Assembly: GCF_024171785.1 (NCBI RefSeq)
Contig: NZ_JAMTCK010000026.1
Span: 1 to 64,000, forward strand
Length of the DNA stretch: 64,000 nucleotides
Source: Goodfellowiella coeruleoviolacea
GTDB lineage: Bacteria > Actinomycetota > Actinomycetes > Mycobacteriales > Pseudonocardiaceae
Reading direction: 5' to 3'
The notes beneath the pieces are model-generated. The model made no database searches. It had not been told where the DNA came from and saw nothing but the letters and a program-made list of their open reading frames with translations. Made by a program: the position numbers and the translations under genes. This document shows, one piece after another, positions 1-29,000 of the stretch (the stretch's first letter is position 1; the number at the start of each line of letters is the position of its first letter).

Positions 1-7221
<7,221 letters not shown>

Positions 7222-7265
7222 CCCGACGACCCCGAACCACTGCACCGCCCCGAGGAGTGCGCTGA

Positions 7266-10200
7266 ATGGACAACGAAGAGAAGCTGCGCGAGTACCTGCG
7301 GTGGGCCACGGCCGACCTGCGTGACACCCGCAAGCGCCTGACCGAGCTTGAGGAGCGCGCGCACGAGCCGATCGCCATCATCGGCATGGCCTGCCGCTAC
7401 CCGGGCGACGTGCGCTCCGCCGAGGACCTGTGGCAGCTGGTGGTCACCGGCGGCGACGCCATCGGTGCTTTTCCCGCTGATCGGGGGTGGGACCTGGCCG
7501 CGCTCTACGACCCCGATCCGGACAGCCAGGGCACCACCTACGCCCAGGGCGGCGGCTTCTACCAGGCCGCGGGTGAGTTCGACGCCGGGTTCTTCGGCAT
7601 CTCCCCCCGGGAGGCGCTGGCCATGGACCCGCAGCAACGCCTGCTGTTGGAAACCTGCTGGGAGGCGTTCGAACGCGCCGGCATCGACCCGACCTCGATG
7701 CGCGGCGAGCGGGCCGGGGTGTTCGTCGGGGGCGGCTTCTCCGACTACGGCGGGGCGATGCAGGCGGCCCCGGACGGGCTGGAGGGCCACATGGTGACCG
7801 GCAAGGCCGGCAGCGTGCTGTCCGGGCGGGTCGCCTACACGCTGGGCCTGGAAGGTCCCGCCGTCACCGTGGACACCGCCTGTTCCTCCTCGCTGGTGGC
7901 CCTGCACATCGCCTGCCAGGCGCTGCGGGCGCAGGAGTGCGGCATGGCGTTGGCCGGCGGGGTGACCGTGATGTCCACCCCTTCGGTGATCATCGAGTTC
8001 AGCCGGCAGCGCGGGGTGGCCGCGGACGGTCGGTGCAAGGCCTTCGCCGAGGCCGCCGACGGCATGGGGCTCGGCGAAGGCGCCGGCGTGGTGCTGCTGG
8101 AGCGGTTGTCCGACGCCCGCCGCAACGGGCACCGCGTGCTGGCCGTGGTGCGCGGCAGCGCGGTCAACCAGGACGGCGCGTCCAACGGGCTGTCCGCGCC
8201 CAACGGGCCGTCCCAGCGCCGGGTGATCCGGGCGGCGCTCACCAACGCCAGGCTGGTGCCCGCCGACATCGACGTGGTGGAGGCGCACGGGACCGGCACC
8301 GCGCTGGGGGATCCGATCGAGGCGCAGGCGCTGCTGGCCACCTACGGCAAGGACCGGGCCGCGGACCGTCCACTGTGGTTGGGGTCGTTGAAGTCCAACA
8401 TCGGACACACCCAGGCCGCCGCTGGTGTCGCCGGGGTGATCAAGATGGTGCTGGCCATGCGGCACGGGGTGCTGCCCAGGACCCTGCACGTGGACCAGCC
8501 CTCGCCGCACGTGGACTGGGAGTCCGGCGCGGTGTCGCTGCTCACCGACCCGCAGCCGTGGCCGGAGACCGGCCGGCCGCGGCGCGCCGGTGTGTCGTCG
8601 TTCGGGGTGAGCGGCACCAACGCGCACGTCATCCTCGAACAGGTGGCGACCGCGGCGGCCACCGAGCCGGGGCTGCCCGCCGCAGCGCTGCCCGTGCTGC
8701 CCTGGGTGCTCAGCGGCAAGACCGAGACCGCGCTGCGGCAGCAGGCGGACCGGCTGCGCGCTCTGGTCGCCGACGACCCCACCCTCGACCCGGCCGACAT
8801 CGGGCTGTCCCTGGCGACCACCCGCACCGTCTTCGACCACCGGGCGGTGCTGGTCGGCGCGGACCGCGACGCGCTGCTCGCCGCGCTGTCCGCACTGGCC
8901 GCCGACCAACCCGACCCGGCCGTGGTGCGGGGCGTGCCAACCCCGGGCGGCCGGCCGGTGCTGGTCTTCCCGGGGCAGGGGTCCCAGTGGACCGGGATGG
9001 CCGTGGAACTGCTGGACAGCAACCCGGTGTTCGCCGAGCGGATGGCCGAGTGCGCGGCGGCGCTGCAGCCGTTCGTGGGCTGGTCGGCGATTGACGTGGT
9101 GCGGGGTGTGCCGGGTGCGCCGGGGTTGGAGCGGGTGGATGTGGTGCAGCCGGTGTTGTTCGCGGTGATGGTGTCGTTGGCGGAGGTGTGGCGCTCGTGT
9201 GGGGTGGAGCCGGCGGCGGTGGTGGGGCATTCCCAGGGTGAGATCGCGGCGGCGTGTGTGGCAGGGGCGTTGTCGTTGGAGGACGCGGCGCGGGTGGTGG
9301 CGTTGCGCAGTGTGGAGTTGGGTGCGTTGGCTGGTCGCGGTGGCATGGTGTCGGTGGCGTTGCCGGTGGACGAGGTGCGGGAGCGGCTGGAGTCCTGGGG
9401 TGAGCGGCTGTCCGTGGCCGCCGTCAACGGCGCCCGGTCGGTCGTGGTCTCCGGCGACACCGAGGCACTGGACGAACTGCTCGCCGGCTGCGCAGCCGAC
9501 GGGGTGCGCGCCCGGCGCGTCCCGGTGGACTACGCCTCCCACTCCGCGCAGGTCGAGGCGGTCGAGGAGGGCCTGCTCGAAGTGTTGGCCCCGATCCGGC
9601 CGACCAGTGCCACCGTGCCGCTCTACTCGACGGTGACCGGCGGACCGATCAACACCGCTGAGCTGGACGCCGGCTACTGGTACTTCAACCTGCGCCAGAC
9701 CGTGGAGTTCGACCAGGCGACCCGCGCGCTGCTGGCCGACGGGCACACCGTGTTCGTCGAGTGCAGCCCACACCCGGTGCTCACCGCGGCCATCCAGGAG
9801 ACCGCGGACGACGCCGGACAGGACGTGACCGTGGTGGGGTCGCTGCGCCGGGACGAGGGCGGCCCGCACCGGATGCTGATGTCGCTCGCCGAGGCGCACG
9901 CGCACGGCGTGCCCGTGGACTGGCGGGCGCTGCTCCCCGGCGGCGGCTGGGTCGACCTGCCCACCTACGCGTTCCAGTCCGAGCGCTACTGGCTGGCCGC
10001 CAGCACCGGTCCGGCCGACGTGACCTCGGCCGGACTGGGTGGCGCCGACCACCCGCTGCTGGGCGCGGCCGTGCACCTGCCGGAGACCGGTGGCCTGCTG
10101 CTCACCGGCCAGCTGTCACTGCGCACGCACCCGTGGCTGGCCGACCACGCGGTCATGGGCACCGTGCTGCTGCCCGGCACGGCCTACGTGGAACTGGCGC

Positions 10201-12818
10201 TGCGTGCGGCGGCCGGCGTGGGCTGCGCCGAGGTCGAGGAACTGGCGTTGGAAGCCCCGCTGGTGCTGACCGACCAGGACGCGGTGCACATCCAGCTCAG
10301 CGTGGGCCCGGCTGACGAGGCCGGCCGCCGCTCGCTGAGCCTGTTCTCCCGACCCGCCGACGACGACCTGGCCGAGTCGTGGACCCGGCACGCCAGTGGC
10401 GTGCTCGGCCCGGCGACCGCGGTGGGTTCCTCGGCCTCGGCCAGCCTGCTGGTGTGGCCGCCGGCCGGTGCCGAACCGGTCGAGGTGGCCGACGTCTACG
10501 AGCGCGCCGCCGATCGCGGGTTCGTCTACGGCCCGACCTTCCAGGGACTGCGGGCGGCCTGGCGGCGCGGCGACGAGGTCTTCGCCGAGGTCGCGCTGCC
10601 CAGGGAGAACCACGGCGACGCCATCCGGTTCGGGGTGCACCCCGCCCTGCTGGACGCGGCCCTGCACGCGGTCGCGCTGGGCGCGCTGAACACCGAGGGC
10701 ACCGGGCGGCTGCCGTTCTCCTGGTCCGGGGTGCGACTGCACGCCACCGGCGCGACCACGCTGCGGGTGCGGCTGGCCCAGGTCGGCGCGGAGACCACGG
10801 CCGTGGAGGTCGCGGACGCCGCCGGCACCCCGGTGGCCACCGTTGCCGCGCTCACCTCCCGGCCGGTGGTCCCGGACCAGCTCAGGGCCGCTCGTGGGAG
10901 CCGCGGCGACGCGCTGTTCCGGGTCGACTGGCTGCCGGTGCCGGCCAACCCGACCACCGGCCTGGTGGCGGCGCTCGGCGACGACCTCGGCCTGGCCGAA
11001 CACCACACCGACCTGGCCGGGTTGGGCGCGGCAGTGGACGCCGGGGCGCCCGTCCCCGAGGTGGTGTTCGCGTCGGTGTCCCGACCCGCCGGCCCCGACG
11101 GGGTGCCGGCGGACGTGCGCGCCGCCGTTGACCACGCGCTCGGGCTGATCCAGTCCTGGCTGGCCGACGAGCGGTTCACCCACGCCAGGCTTGCCCTGGT
11201 GACCAGGGGCGCGGTGGCCACGACCGGCGACGAGGCCGTGCCCGACCTGGCCGGCGCGGCCGTGTGGGGCCTGGTCCGCACCGCCCAGTCCGAACACCCC
11301 GACCGCTTCCTCCTGGTCGACCTGCCCCCCGAAGCCGGTGTCGGTGCCGGCCTCCCGGCCGTGCTCGCCCTGGGCGAGTCGCAGATCGCCGTGCTCGCCC
11401 CGGGTGAGTCGCAGATTGCCGTGCGCGACGGACGCCCGCTGGCGCCGCGGCTGGTCCGGCAGCCGCACGACGACGGCGCGGCCAACCCGGCGGCGGCCAC
11501 CACCGGCACCGTCCTGGTCACCGGCGGCACCGGCACCCTGGGCAGCCTGGTCGCCAGGCACCTGGCCGGCCAGGGCGTCCGGCGGCTGCTGCTGGTCAGC
11601 CGGCGAGGCCCGGCCGCGCCCGGTGCCGACGAACTGGTCGAGGACCTCACCGGGCTGGGCGCCCAGGTCGAGGTGGCCGCCTGCGACACCGGCGATCGCG
11701 CCGCACTGGCCGAACTGCTGGCCGGGATCCCCGCCGAGCACCCGCTGACCGCCGTGGTGCACACGGCTGGCGTCCTCGACGACGGGATGCTCGACGCGCT
11801 CACCCCGGACCGGTTCGAGCCGGTGCTGCGGCCCAAGGTGGACGCGGCCTGGCACCTGCACGAGCTGACCCGTGACCTGGACCTGACCGCGTTCGTGCTG
11901 TTCTCCTCGGCGTCCGGGACGTTCGGCACCGCCGGGCAGGGCAACTACGCGGCGGCCAACGCCTTCCTGGACGCGCTGGCCCAGCACCGCCGCGCCACCG
12001 GGCTACCGGCCCAGTCCCTGGCCTGGGGCCTGTGGGCGCAGACCAGTGAACTGACCGGCACCCTCGACCAGACGAACCGGGCCCGGCTGCGGCGTGACGG
12101 TTCACGCGAACTGAGCACCCAGGAGGGTTTGGCGCTGTTCGACGCCAGCGCGCACCTGGCCGCGCCGGTGCTGGTGCCGATCCGCATGGACGGCCAACTG
12201 CTGCGCGGCCGGGCCGAGGCGGACGCCGTGCCACCACTGCTGCGCGCGCTGGTCCGCACCGCACCGCGCCGGGCGTCCGATGTGGACACCGGGGCCGCGG
12301 CCACGCTGCGCCAGCGCCTGGCCGGGCTGTCCGAGTCCGAACGCGACCGGGTGCTGCTCGACCTGGTGCGGGCCCAGGCCGCGACCGTGCTCGGTCACGC
12401 CACCCCGGCGGCGGTCGAACCCACCCGGGGCTTCCTGGAACTGGGCTTCGACTCGCTCACCGCGGTCGAACTGCGCAACCGGCTCCAGGCGGCCACCGGG
12501 CTGCGGCTACCCGCGACCCTGGTGTTCGACTTCCCGACCGCCGCCGCGCTGGCCGGCCGGTTGCGCGAGGACCTGGGCGGTGACACGACCATGCCGCTGG
12601 TGCCCGCGCTGGCGGAACTGAACCGGCTGGAAGCGGTGCTCGCGCCGTACGCCGGCGACGACGGCGCACGGGCAGCGATCACGCTGCGACTGCGGGACCT
12701 GCTGGCACGGTGGAGCGACGGGCAGACCGGTCCCGAGGCGGCCGGTGATCCCCGGGACCTCGACTCGGCTTCCGACGAGGAACTCTTCGGTGTTCTCGAC
12801 GAGCTGCGGACGTCCTGA
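7266..12818 (+). CDS. Type I modular PKS, single module KS-AT-DH-KR-ACP
   Basis: This is a one-module PKS of 1850 residues that adds a methylmalonyl unit and should leave an alpha-methyl double bond. It opens with a coiled docking helix ([13 protein letters not shown]). Then come: KS with Cys206 in DTACSSS; AT with GHSQG near 655 and YASH near 756 (methylmalonyl-type); DH with the intact HxxxGxxxxP motif at His961 and the downstream HPALLD aspartate; KR from about 1414 with LDD, Lys, Ser, Tyr and Asn present (B-type); ACP with Ser1730; a C-terminal docking tail ending [12 protein letters not shown]. There is no ER domain. GAGGAG lies 9 bases before the ATG. Part of its KS-AT region is nearly identical to the last module of the pathway, and a 30-bp tandem duplication lies between DH and KR. 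Confidence 0.96.
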   Translation: MDNEEKLREYLRWATADLRDTRKRLTELEERAHEPIAIIGMACRYPGDVRSAEDLWQLVVTGGDAIGAFPADRGWDLAALYDPDPDSQGTTYAQGGGFYQAAGEFDAGFFGISPREALAMDPQQRLLLETCWEAFERAGIDPTSMRGERAGVFVGGGFSDYGGAMQAAPDGLEGHMVTGKAGSVLSGRVAYTLGLEGPAVTVDTACSSSLVALHIACQALRAQECGMALAGGVTVMSTPSVIIEFSRQRGVAADGRCKAFAEAADGMGLGEGAGVVLLERLSDARRNGHRVLAVVRGSAVNQDGASNGLSAPNGPSQRRVIRAALTNARLVPADIDVVEAHGTGTALGDPIEAQALLATYGKDRAADRPLWLGSLKSNIGHTQAAAGVAGVIKMVLAMRHGVLPRTLHVDQPSPHVDWESGAVSLLTDPQPWPETGRPRRAGVSSFGVSGTNAHVILEQVATAAATEPGLPAAALPVLPWVLSGKTETALRQQADRLRALVADDPTLDPADIGLSLATTRTVFDHRAVLVGADRDALLAALSALAADQPDPAVVRGVPTPGGRPVLVFPGQGSQWTGMAVELLDSNPVFAERMAECAAALQPFVGWSAIDVVRGVPGAPGLERVDVVQPVLFAVMVSLAEVWRSCGVEPAAVVGHSQGEIAAACVAGALSLEDAARVVALRSVELGALAGRGGMVSVALPVDEVRERLESWGERLSVAAVNGARSVVVSGDTEALDELLAGCAADGVRARRVPVDYASHSAQVEAVEEGLLEVLAPIRPTSATVPLYSTVTGGPINTAELDAGYWYFNLRQTVEFDQATRALLADGHTVFVECSPHPVLTAAIQETADDAGQDVTVVGSLRRDEGGPHRMLMSLAEAHAHGVPVDWRALLPGGGWVDLPTYAFQSERYWLAASTGPADVTSAGLGGADHPLLGAAVHLPETGGLLLTGQLSLRTHPWLADHAVMGTVLLPGTAYVELALRAAAGVGCAEVEELALEAPLVLTDQDAVHIQLSVGPADEAGRRSLSLFSRPADDDLAESWTRHASGVLGPATAVGSSASASLLVWPPAGAEPVEVADVYERAADRGFVYGPTFQGLRAAWRRGDEVFAEVALPRENHGDAIRFGVHPALLDAALHAVALGALNTEGTGRLPFSWSGVRLHATGATTLRVRLAQVGAETTAVEVADAAGTPVATVAALTSRPVVPDQLRAARGSRGDALFRVDWLPVPANPTTGLVAALGDDLGLAEHHTDLAGLGAAVDAGAPVPEVVFASVSRPAGPDGVPADVRAAVDHALGLIQSWLADERFTHARLALVTRGAVATTGDEAVPDLAGAAVWGLVRTAQSEHPDRFLLVDLPPEAGVGAGLPAVLALGESQIAVLAPGESQIAVRDGRPLAPRLVRQPHDDGAANPAAATTGTVLVTGGTGTLGSLVARHLAGQGVRRLLLVSRRGPAAPGADELVEDLTGLGAQVEVAACDTGDRAALAELLAGIPAEHPLTAVVHTAGVLDDGMLDALTPDRFEPVLRPKVDAAWHLHELTRDLDLTAFVLFSSASGTFGTAGQGNYAAANAFLDALAQHRRATGLPAQSLAWGLWAQTSELTGTLDQTNRARLRRDGSRELSTQEGLALFDASAHLAAPVLVPIRMDGQLLRGRAEADAVPPLLRALVRTAPRRASDVDTGAAATLRQRLAGLSESERDRVLLDLVRAQAATVLGHATPAAVEPTRGFLELGFDSLTAVELRNRLQAATGLRLPATLVFDFPTAAALAGRLREDLGGDTTMPLVPALAELNRLEAVLAPYAGDDGARAAITLRLRDLLARWSDGQTGPEAAGDPRDLDSASDEELFGVLDELRTS
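8277..9430 (+). repeat. KS-AT tract nearly identical to 29244-30397
   Basis: Bases 8277-9055 look identical to 29244-30022 (constant offset 20967), from the end of KS through the linker into AT. A short divergent patch follows up to 9131, then about 300 more bases match. The translations agree apart from a few residues in that patch. This points to recent copying or gene conversion between the two methylmalonyl modules. I compared by eye, so single mismatches could be missed. Confidence 0.85.
11361..11420 (+). repeat. 30-bp in-frame tandem duplication in a PKS linker
   Basis: Two adjacent 30-bp units (11361-11390 and 11391-11420) differ at three positions. They encode [10 protein letters not shown] followed by [10 protein letters not shown]. 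The duplication lies between the DH and KR catalytic regions, in the KR structural part, just before the [10 protein letters not shown] segment. Sister modules have a single copy of this stretch. Confidence 0.9.
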
Positions 12819-12862
12819 CGCGACGACCGGGAACCGCCCAACCCGCCCCAAGGAGCGACTGG

Positions 12863-22933
<10,071 letters not shown>

Positions 22934-23000
22934 CCCGGCGAGCCGAACCAACCGCGGCGCTCGTACCACCCTTCTGACTTTTCAAGGAGCTGACGCTCTG

Positions 23001-26000
23001 ATGGCGAATGAAGACAAGCTTCGGGACTACCTCAAGCGGGTGACGGCCGATCTCCAGCAGACCCGTCAGCGCTTGGGCGCGGCCCAGTCACGGCTGCGGG
23101 AGGTCGAGGCAGAGGCGCGCGAGCCGATCGCCATCGTCGGGATGAGCTGCCGCTACCCGGGCGGGGTGAGCACTCCGGAGCAGCTGTGGGACCTGGTGGC
23201 CAACGGTCGGGACGGCATCTCCGAATTCCCCGACAACCGGGGCTGGGACCTGGAGAAGCTGTACGACCCGGACCCGGACACTCTGGGCACCTACTACGTG
23301 CGGGAGAGCGGCTTCCTGCACGACGCCGACCACTTCGACCCGGCGTTCTTCGGCATCTCGCCCAGGGACGCGCTGGCCATGGACCCGCAGCAGCGGCTGC
23401 TGCTGGAGACCTCCTGGGAGGCGTTCGAGTCCGCGGGCGTGGACCCGGCCGCGCTCGCCGGCAGCCAGGTCGGGGTGTTCGCCGGCGTCATGTACAACGA
23501 CTACGCCGCGCGGCTGCAACCGGTGCCCGAGGGCTTTGAGGGATTCCTCGGCAACGGCAGTGCCGGCAGCATCGCCTCGGGCCGCGTGGCCTACACGTTC
23601 GGTTTCGAGGGCCCAGCGGTCACCATTGACACCGCCTGCTCGTCCTCACTGGTCGCACTGCACCTGGCCATTCAGGCGCTGCGCCGGGGCGAGTGCACCA
23701 TGGCCCTGGCCGGCGGGGTGACCGTGATGTCCACCCCGACCGCGTTCATCGAGTTCAGCCGGGCACGTGGGCTGGCCAGGGACGGTCGCTGCAAGTCCTT
23801 CGCGGCCGCGGCCGACGGCACCAGCTGGGGCGAGGGTGCGGGCATGCTGCTGGTGGAGCGGTTGTCCGACGCGCAGCGCAACGGACACCCGATCCTGGCG
23901 GTGGTGCGGGGCACCGCGGTCAACCAGGACGGTGCGTCCAACGGGTTGACCGCGCCCAACGGGCCGTCGCAGCAGCGGGTGATCCGCGCCGCCCTGGCCG
24001 CCGCCGGACTCACACCGTCCGATGTGGACGCGGTGGAGGCGCACGGCACCGGCACCACGTTGGGCGATCCGATCGAGGCACAGGCCCTGCTGGCCACCTA
24101 CGGCCGGGACCGGCCGGCGGACCGTCCACTGTGGCTGGGCTCGTTGAAGTCCAACATCGGACACACCCAGGCCGCCGCCGGCGTGGGTGGGGTGATCAAG
24201 ATGGTGTTGGCCATGCGGCACGGGGTGCTGCCCAAGACGTTGCACGTCGACCAGCCGAACCCGTTCGTGGACTGGTCGGCGGGTGCGGTCGAGCTGCTCA
24301 CCGAGGCACGGGACTGGCCGGAGACGGGCCAGCCGCGTCGCGCCGGGGTGTCCTCGTTCGGGGTCAGCGGCACCAACACACACGTCATCCTCGAACAGCC
24401 ACCGGCTGAAGAGTCCACAGTGGAGAATGAGCACGGCGTCCTTCCCGCTGTGCCGTTGGTGCTCTCGGCCAAGACAGCTGACGCACTGCGGGGACAGGCC
24501 GATCGGTTGCGGGAACACCTCATCGCTCGGCCAGACCTGGCACCGATCGATCTCGGCTTCTCGACCGCCACCACCCGCCGGGCCCACGAGCACCGTGCGG
24601 TGGTGGTCGGGGCCGACCGGGAGGAGCTGCTGTCTGGTTTGGCCGCTGTGGCCGAGCAGCGTGATGCGGCGGCGGTGGTTCGGGATACCAGTGGGTCCGG
24701 CAGGCTGGCGTTCGTGTTCACCGGTCAGGGTGGGCAGCGGGTCGGGATGGGTCGGGAGCTGTATGCGGCGTTCCCGGTCTACGGCGATTGCAATTTCGAC
24801 GAGGTGTGTGCTGAGTTCGAGCCGGGGTTGGCTGATGTGGTGTTCGGTGCCGCTCCCGGTGTGGACGAGACCCGGTGGACCCAGCCGGCGTTGTTCGCGG
24901 TCGAGGTGGCGTTGACCCGACTGTTGGCCTCGTGGGGTGTGCGTCCTGATGTGGTGATGGGCCACTCGGTCGGGGAGATCACCGCGGCGCATGTGGCGGG
25001 GGTGTTGTCCCTGTCGGATGCGGCCCGGCTGGTTCGGGCGCGTGCGGGGTTGATGGGTGCGTTGCCGGCGGGTGGGGCCATGCTGGCTGTGGCCGCCAGT
25101 GAGGCGGAGGTTGGTGAGGCCGGGCTGCCTGGTGGGGTGGACATCGCCGCGGTGAACGGGCCCGAATCGGTGGTGTTGTCCGGTCCTGAAGCCGAGATCG
25201 GTGAGTTGGAACAGCTCTGGCGGGGTCGGGGTCGGTCGGTCAAGCGGTTGCGGACCAGTCACGCGTTCCACTCCAGCCTGATGGACCCGATGCTGGCGGA
25301 CTTCCGAGCGGCGTTGGCCGGGGTTCGGTTCGCGGAGCCGGAGATCGGGATCGTGTCCAACCTGACCGGCGAACTCGCGGGTGAGGGGTTGGTGTCGGAT
25401 CCGGAGTACTGGGTGCGTCATGTGCGGGGCACGGTCCGGTTCGCCGACGGCATCACCACACTGCACGACCAGGGTGTGGCCACGGTGTTGGAAGTCGGTC
25501 CGGACGCGGTGCTGACCGCGATGGTCTCGGAGAGCGTGCCTGATGAACTGGCGGCGGTGCCGGTGCTGCGCCGCGACCGCCCGGAGGTGCAGTCGCTCGT
25601 CGCTGCTGTGGGGCGGCTGCACGCGCGTGGGGCCACTGTGGACTGGGCGGGGTTGTTCGCCGGTACCGGTGCTCGTCGTGTTGATCTGCCGACTTATGCG
25701 TTCCAGCGGGAGCGGTACTGGCTGGACGCGGTGCCGTCGACCGGTGATGCGAGTGCCATCGGCCTGGGCAGCGTTGACCACCCGTTGCTCGGTGCCGCCG
25801 TGACCCTCGCCGAGGGCGATGGGCTGTTGTTCACCGGTGTGCTCTCGCTGCGTTCCCATCCGTGGCTGGCTGACCACGCGGTGCTGGGCACCGTGTTGTT
25901 GCCAGGCACGGCCATGCTCGAACTGGCTGTCCGCGCGGGTGAGCAGGTCGGGTGTGGACGGGTGGAGGAGCTGACCCTGGAAGCGCCGCTGGTGCTTCCC

Positions 26001-29000
26001 GAGCGGGACGGCGTGCAGGTGCAGCTGGTGGTCGGCATGGCCGACGGGGCCGGCCGCCGCGCGGTGAGCCTGCACTCGCGCCGCGCCGGTGCCGCCTTTG
26101 ACGAGCCGTGGGTGCGGCACGCTGCGGGCACCGTGGTGGCCGGTGGTCCGGCTGAGGTGTTCGACCTGGCGGTGTGGCCGCCGGCGGGGGCCGAAGAGGT
26201 ACCCGTGGCCGGCCTGTACGAGCGCACTGCCGAGGCTGGGTTCTTCTACGGCCCTACCTTCCAGGGACTGCGCGCTGCCTGGCGACGCGGCGACGAGGTC
26301 TTCGCCGAGGTCGCGCTGCCCGTCGAGCACGCCGCCGAGGCGGAGAAGTTCGGTGTGCACCCCGCGCTGCTGGACTCGGCACTGCACGCCGCCGGCCTGC
26401 TCGGGGCCGCCCCGGACGCCATGCCCCAGCAGGGCAACCTGCCGTTCGCCTGGACCGGTGTGTCGCTGTACGCGGCGGGAGCGGCAAGCCTCCGGGTGCG
26501 GCTGGTGTCGGCGGGCCAGGACTCGATCTCGCTGGCATTGGCCGACAGCGCCGGCCGGCCGGTGGCCGCGATCGACTCACTGGTGTCCCGGCCGATCGCC
26601 CAGGAACAGCTGACCGCCGGCCAGGACAACCACCGCAATGCGTTCTTCGGCCTGGACTGGGTGTCGGTGCCGGCCGTCACGGGCGCGGTCGAACCGACCG
26701 ACTGGGCGGTGCTGGGCCCGGCCGGTGTGACCCTCGGCGACCCCGGGCGGGAGCTGGCCCGACACGTGGATCTGGCCAGCCTGCTGGCGACCGGGGAGCA
26801 GGTGCCGGATGTGGTGTTCGCGCCACTGCTGGCCGGGTCTGCTGACCGGACCGAGATCACCGCGCGGGTTCGGGCCGCGACCACCGAGGCCTTGGAGCTG
26901 GTGCGGCAGTGGCTGGCCGACGAGCGGCTGACCGACAGCCGCCTGGTCGTGGTCACCACCGGTGCTGTTGCGACGCGTGCCGACGGGGACGTCCCGGACC
27001 TGGCCGCCGCCGCGGTGTGGGGGATGCTGCGCACGGCCCAGTCCGAGCACCCAGGACGGTTCGTGCTGCTGGACGTGGACGAGTCCGAGGTCCCCACCCG
27101 GGTGCTCGCCGCAGCGGTGGCCTCGGGTGAAGCCCAACTCGCCCTGCGCAGTGGCGAACTGCTGATGTCCCGGCTGGTCCGGCCCACCTCGGTGGAGCGG
27201 GCGGCCCCGAGGTTCGACCCGGACGGCACCGTGCTGATCACCGGCGGCACCGGAACCCTCGGGCGGCTGACCGCACGGCACCTGGTGGAGCGGGGCGCCC
27301 GCCGGCTGCTGTTGACCAGTCGGCGGGGCGCGGACTCGCCAGGCGTCGCGGAACTGGTCGCCGAACTGACCGCGCTGGACGCCGAGGTGTCCGTGGTCGC
27401 GTGTGACGCCGCTGACCGGGCCGCGCTGGCCACCGTGCTGGCTGCCGTTCCGGCCGACCACCCGCTCACCGCCGTGGTGCACGCGGCCGGGGCGTTGGAC
27501 GACGGCGTGCTGGAGTCGTTGACGCCGGAGCGGTTCGACGCGGTGTTGCGGCCGAAGGTGGACGCGGCCTGGCACCTGCACGAGCTGACCCGTGATCTCG
27601 ACCTGGCCGCGTTCGTGCTGTTCTCCTCGGCCGCGGGCATCATGGGCGGTGCCGGGCAGGCCAACTACGCCGCGGCCAACGCGTTCCTGGACGCGCTGGC
27701 CCAGCACCGGCGCGCCACCGGACTGCCAGCGACCTCGCTCGCCTGGGGTGTCTGGGCGCAGGCCAGCGGCATGGCTGGGGAACTCAGTGACGCCGACCTG
27801 CGCAGGATGAGTCGGGGCGGCATGGTCCCGCTGACCACCCAGCGCGGCTTCGAGCTGTTCGACCTGGCCCTGGCCGCCGACCGGGCGGTGCTGGTGCTCA
27901 CCCAGTTGGACATGGCCGTGCTCAGCGCCCAGGCCGCGGCCGGGGCACTGCCGTGGCTGCTGCGCGGGCTGGTGCGCGTGCCGGTGCGCCGGGCCGGCAG
28001 CGGGGACGTCGGTGAGGTCGCCGCCCTGCTGCGCCGGCTCGCCGGGGTGACCGAGGAGGAACAGCGGCGGGTGCTGGCCGACGTGGTGCGCACGCACGTG
28101 GCGGCTGTGCTGGGCCACGGCTCGCCGGACCTGGTCGAGATGGACCGGGCGTTCAAGGAGTTGGGCTTTGACTCGCTGACCGCCGTCGAACTGCGCAACC
28201 GGCTCGGCGGGGTGACCGGGCTGCGGCTGCCGGCCACGCTGATCTTCGACTACCCCAGCCCGGCCGCGCTGGTCGAGCACTTCCTGGCCGAGATCGGTGG
28301 ACAGGACGGGCCGGCCGGTCCGGTGCCCTCGGCGGCGGTCGCTGCTGACGAACCGATCGCGATCGTGGGGATGAGCTGCCGATACCCGGGCGGGGTGAGC
28401 ACCCCGGAGCAGCTGTGGCAGCTGCTGGCCTCGGGCGGTGACGGGATCTCCGCGTTCCCCACCAACCGGGGCTGGGACCAGTTGCTGGCCGGTGTGGAGG
28501 ACAGCTACCAGCCCGAGGGCGGCTTCCTGTACGACGCCGACCGGTTCGACCCGGAGTTCTTCGGCATCTCGCCGCGCGAGGCCATGGCCATCGACCCGCA
28601 GCACCGGCTGCTGCTGGAGACCTCCTGGGAGGCGTTCGAGCGGGCGGGCATCGAGCCGGCGTCGGTGCGGGGCAGCCGCATCGGCGTGTTCGCCGGGTTG
28701 ATGTACCAGGACTACGTCTCACGGCTGCCCTCGGTGCCCGACGAACTGGCCGGCTACCTGGGCAACGGCAACGCCGGCAGTGTCGCCTCCGGCCGGGTGG
28801 CCTACACCTTCGGTCTGGAGGGGCCGGCGGTCACCATCGACACCGCCTGCTCGTCCTCACTGGTGGCGCTGCACCTGGCCGCCCAGTCGCTGCGCGCGGG
28901 CGAGTGCACCATGGCGCTGGTCGGCGGGGTCACGGTGATGTTCACGCCCACCGCGTTCATCGAGTTCAGCCGGCAGGGCGGGCTGTCCTCCAACGGCCGG

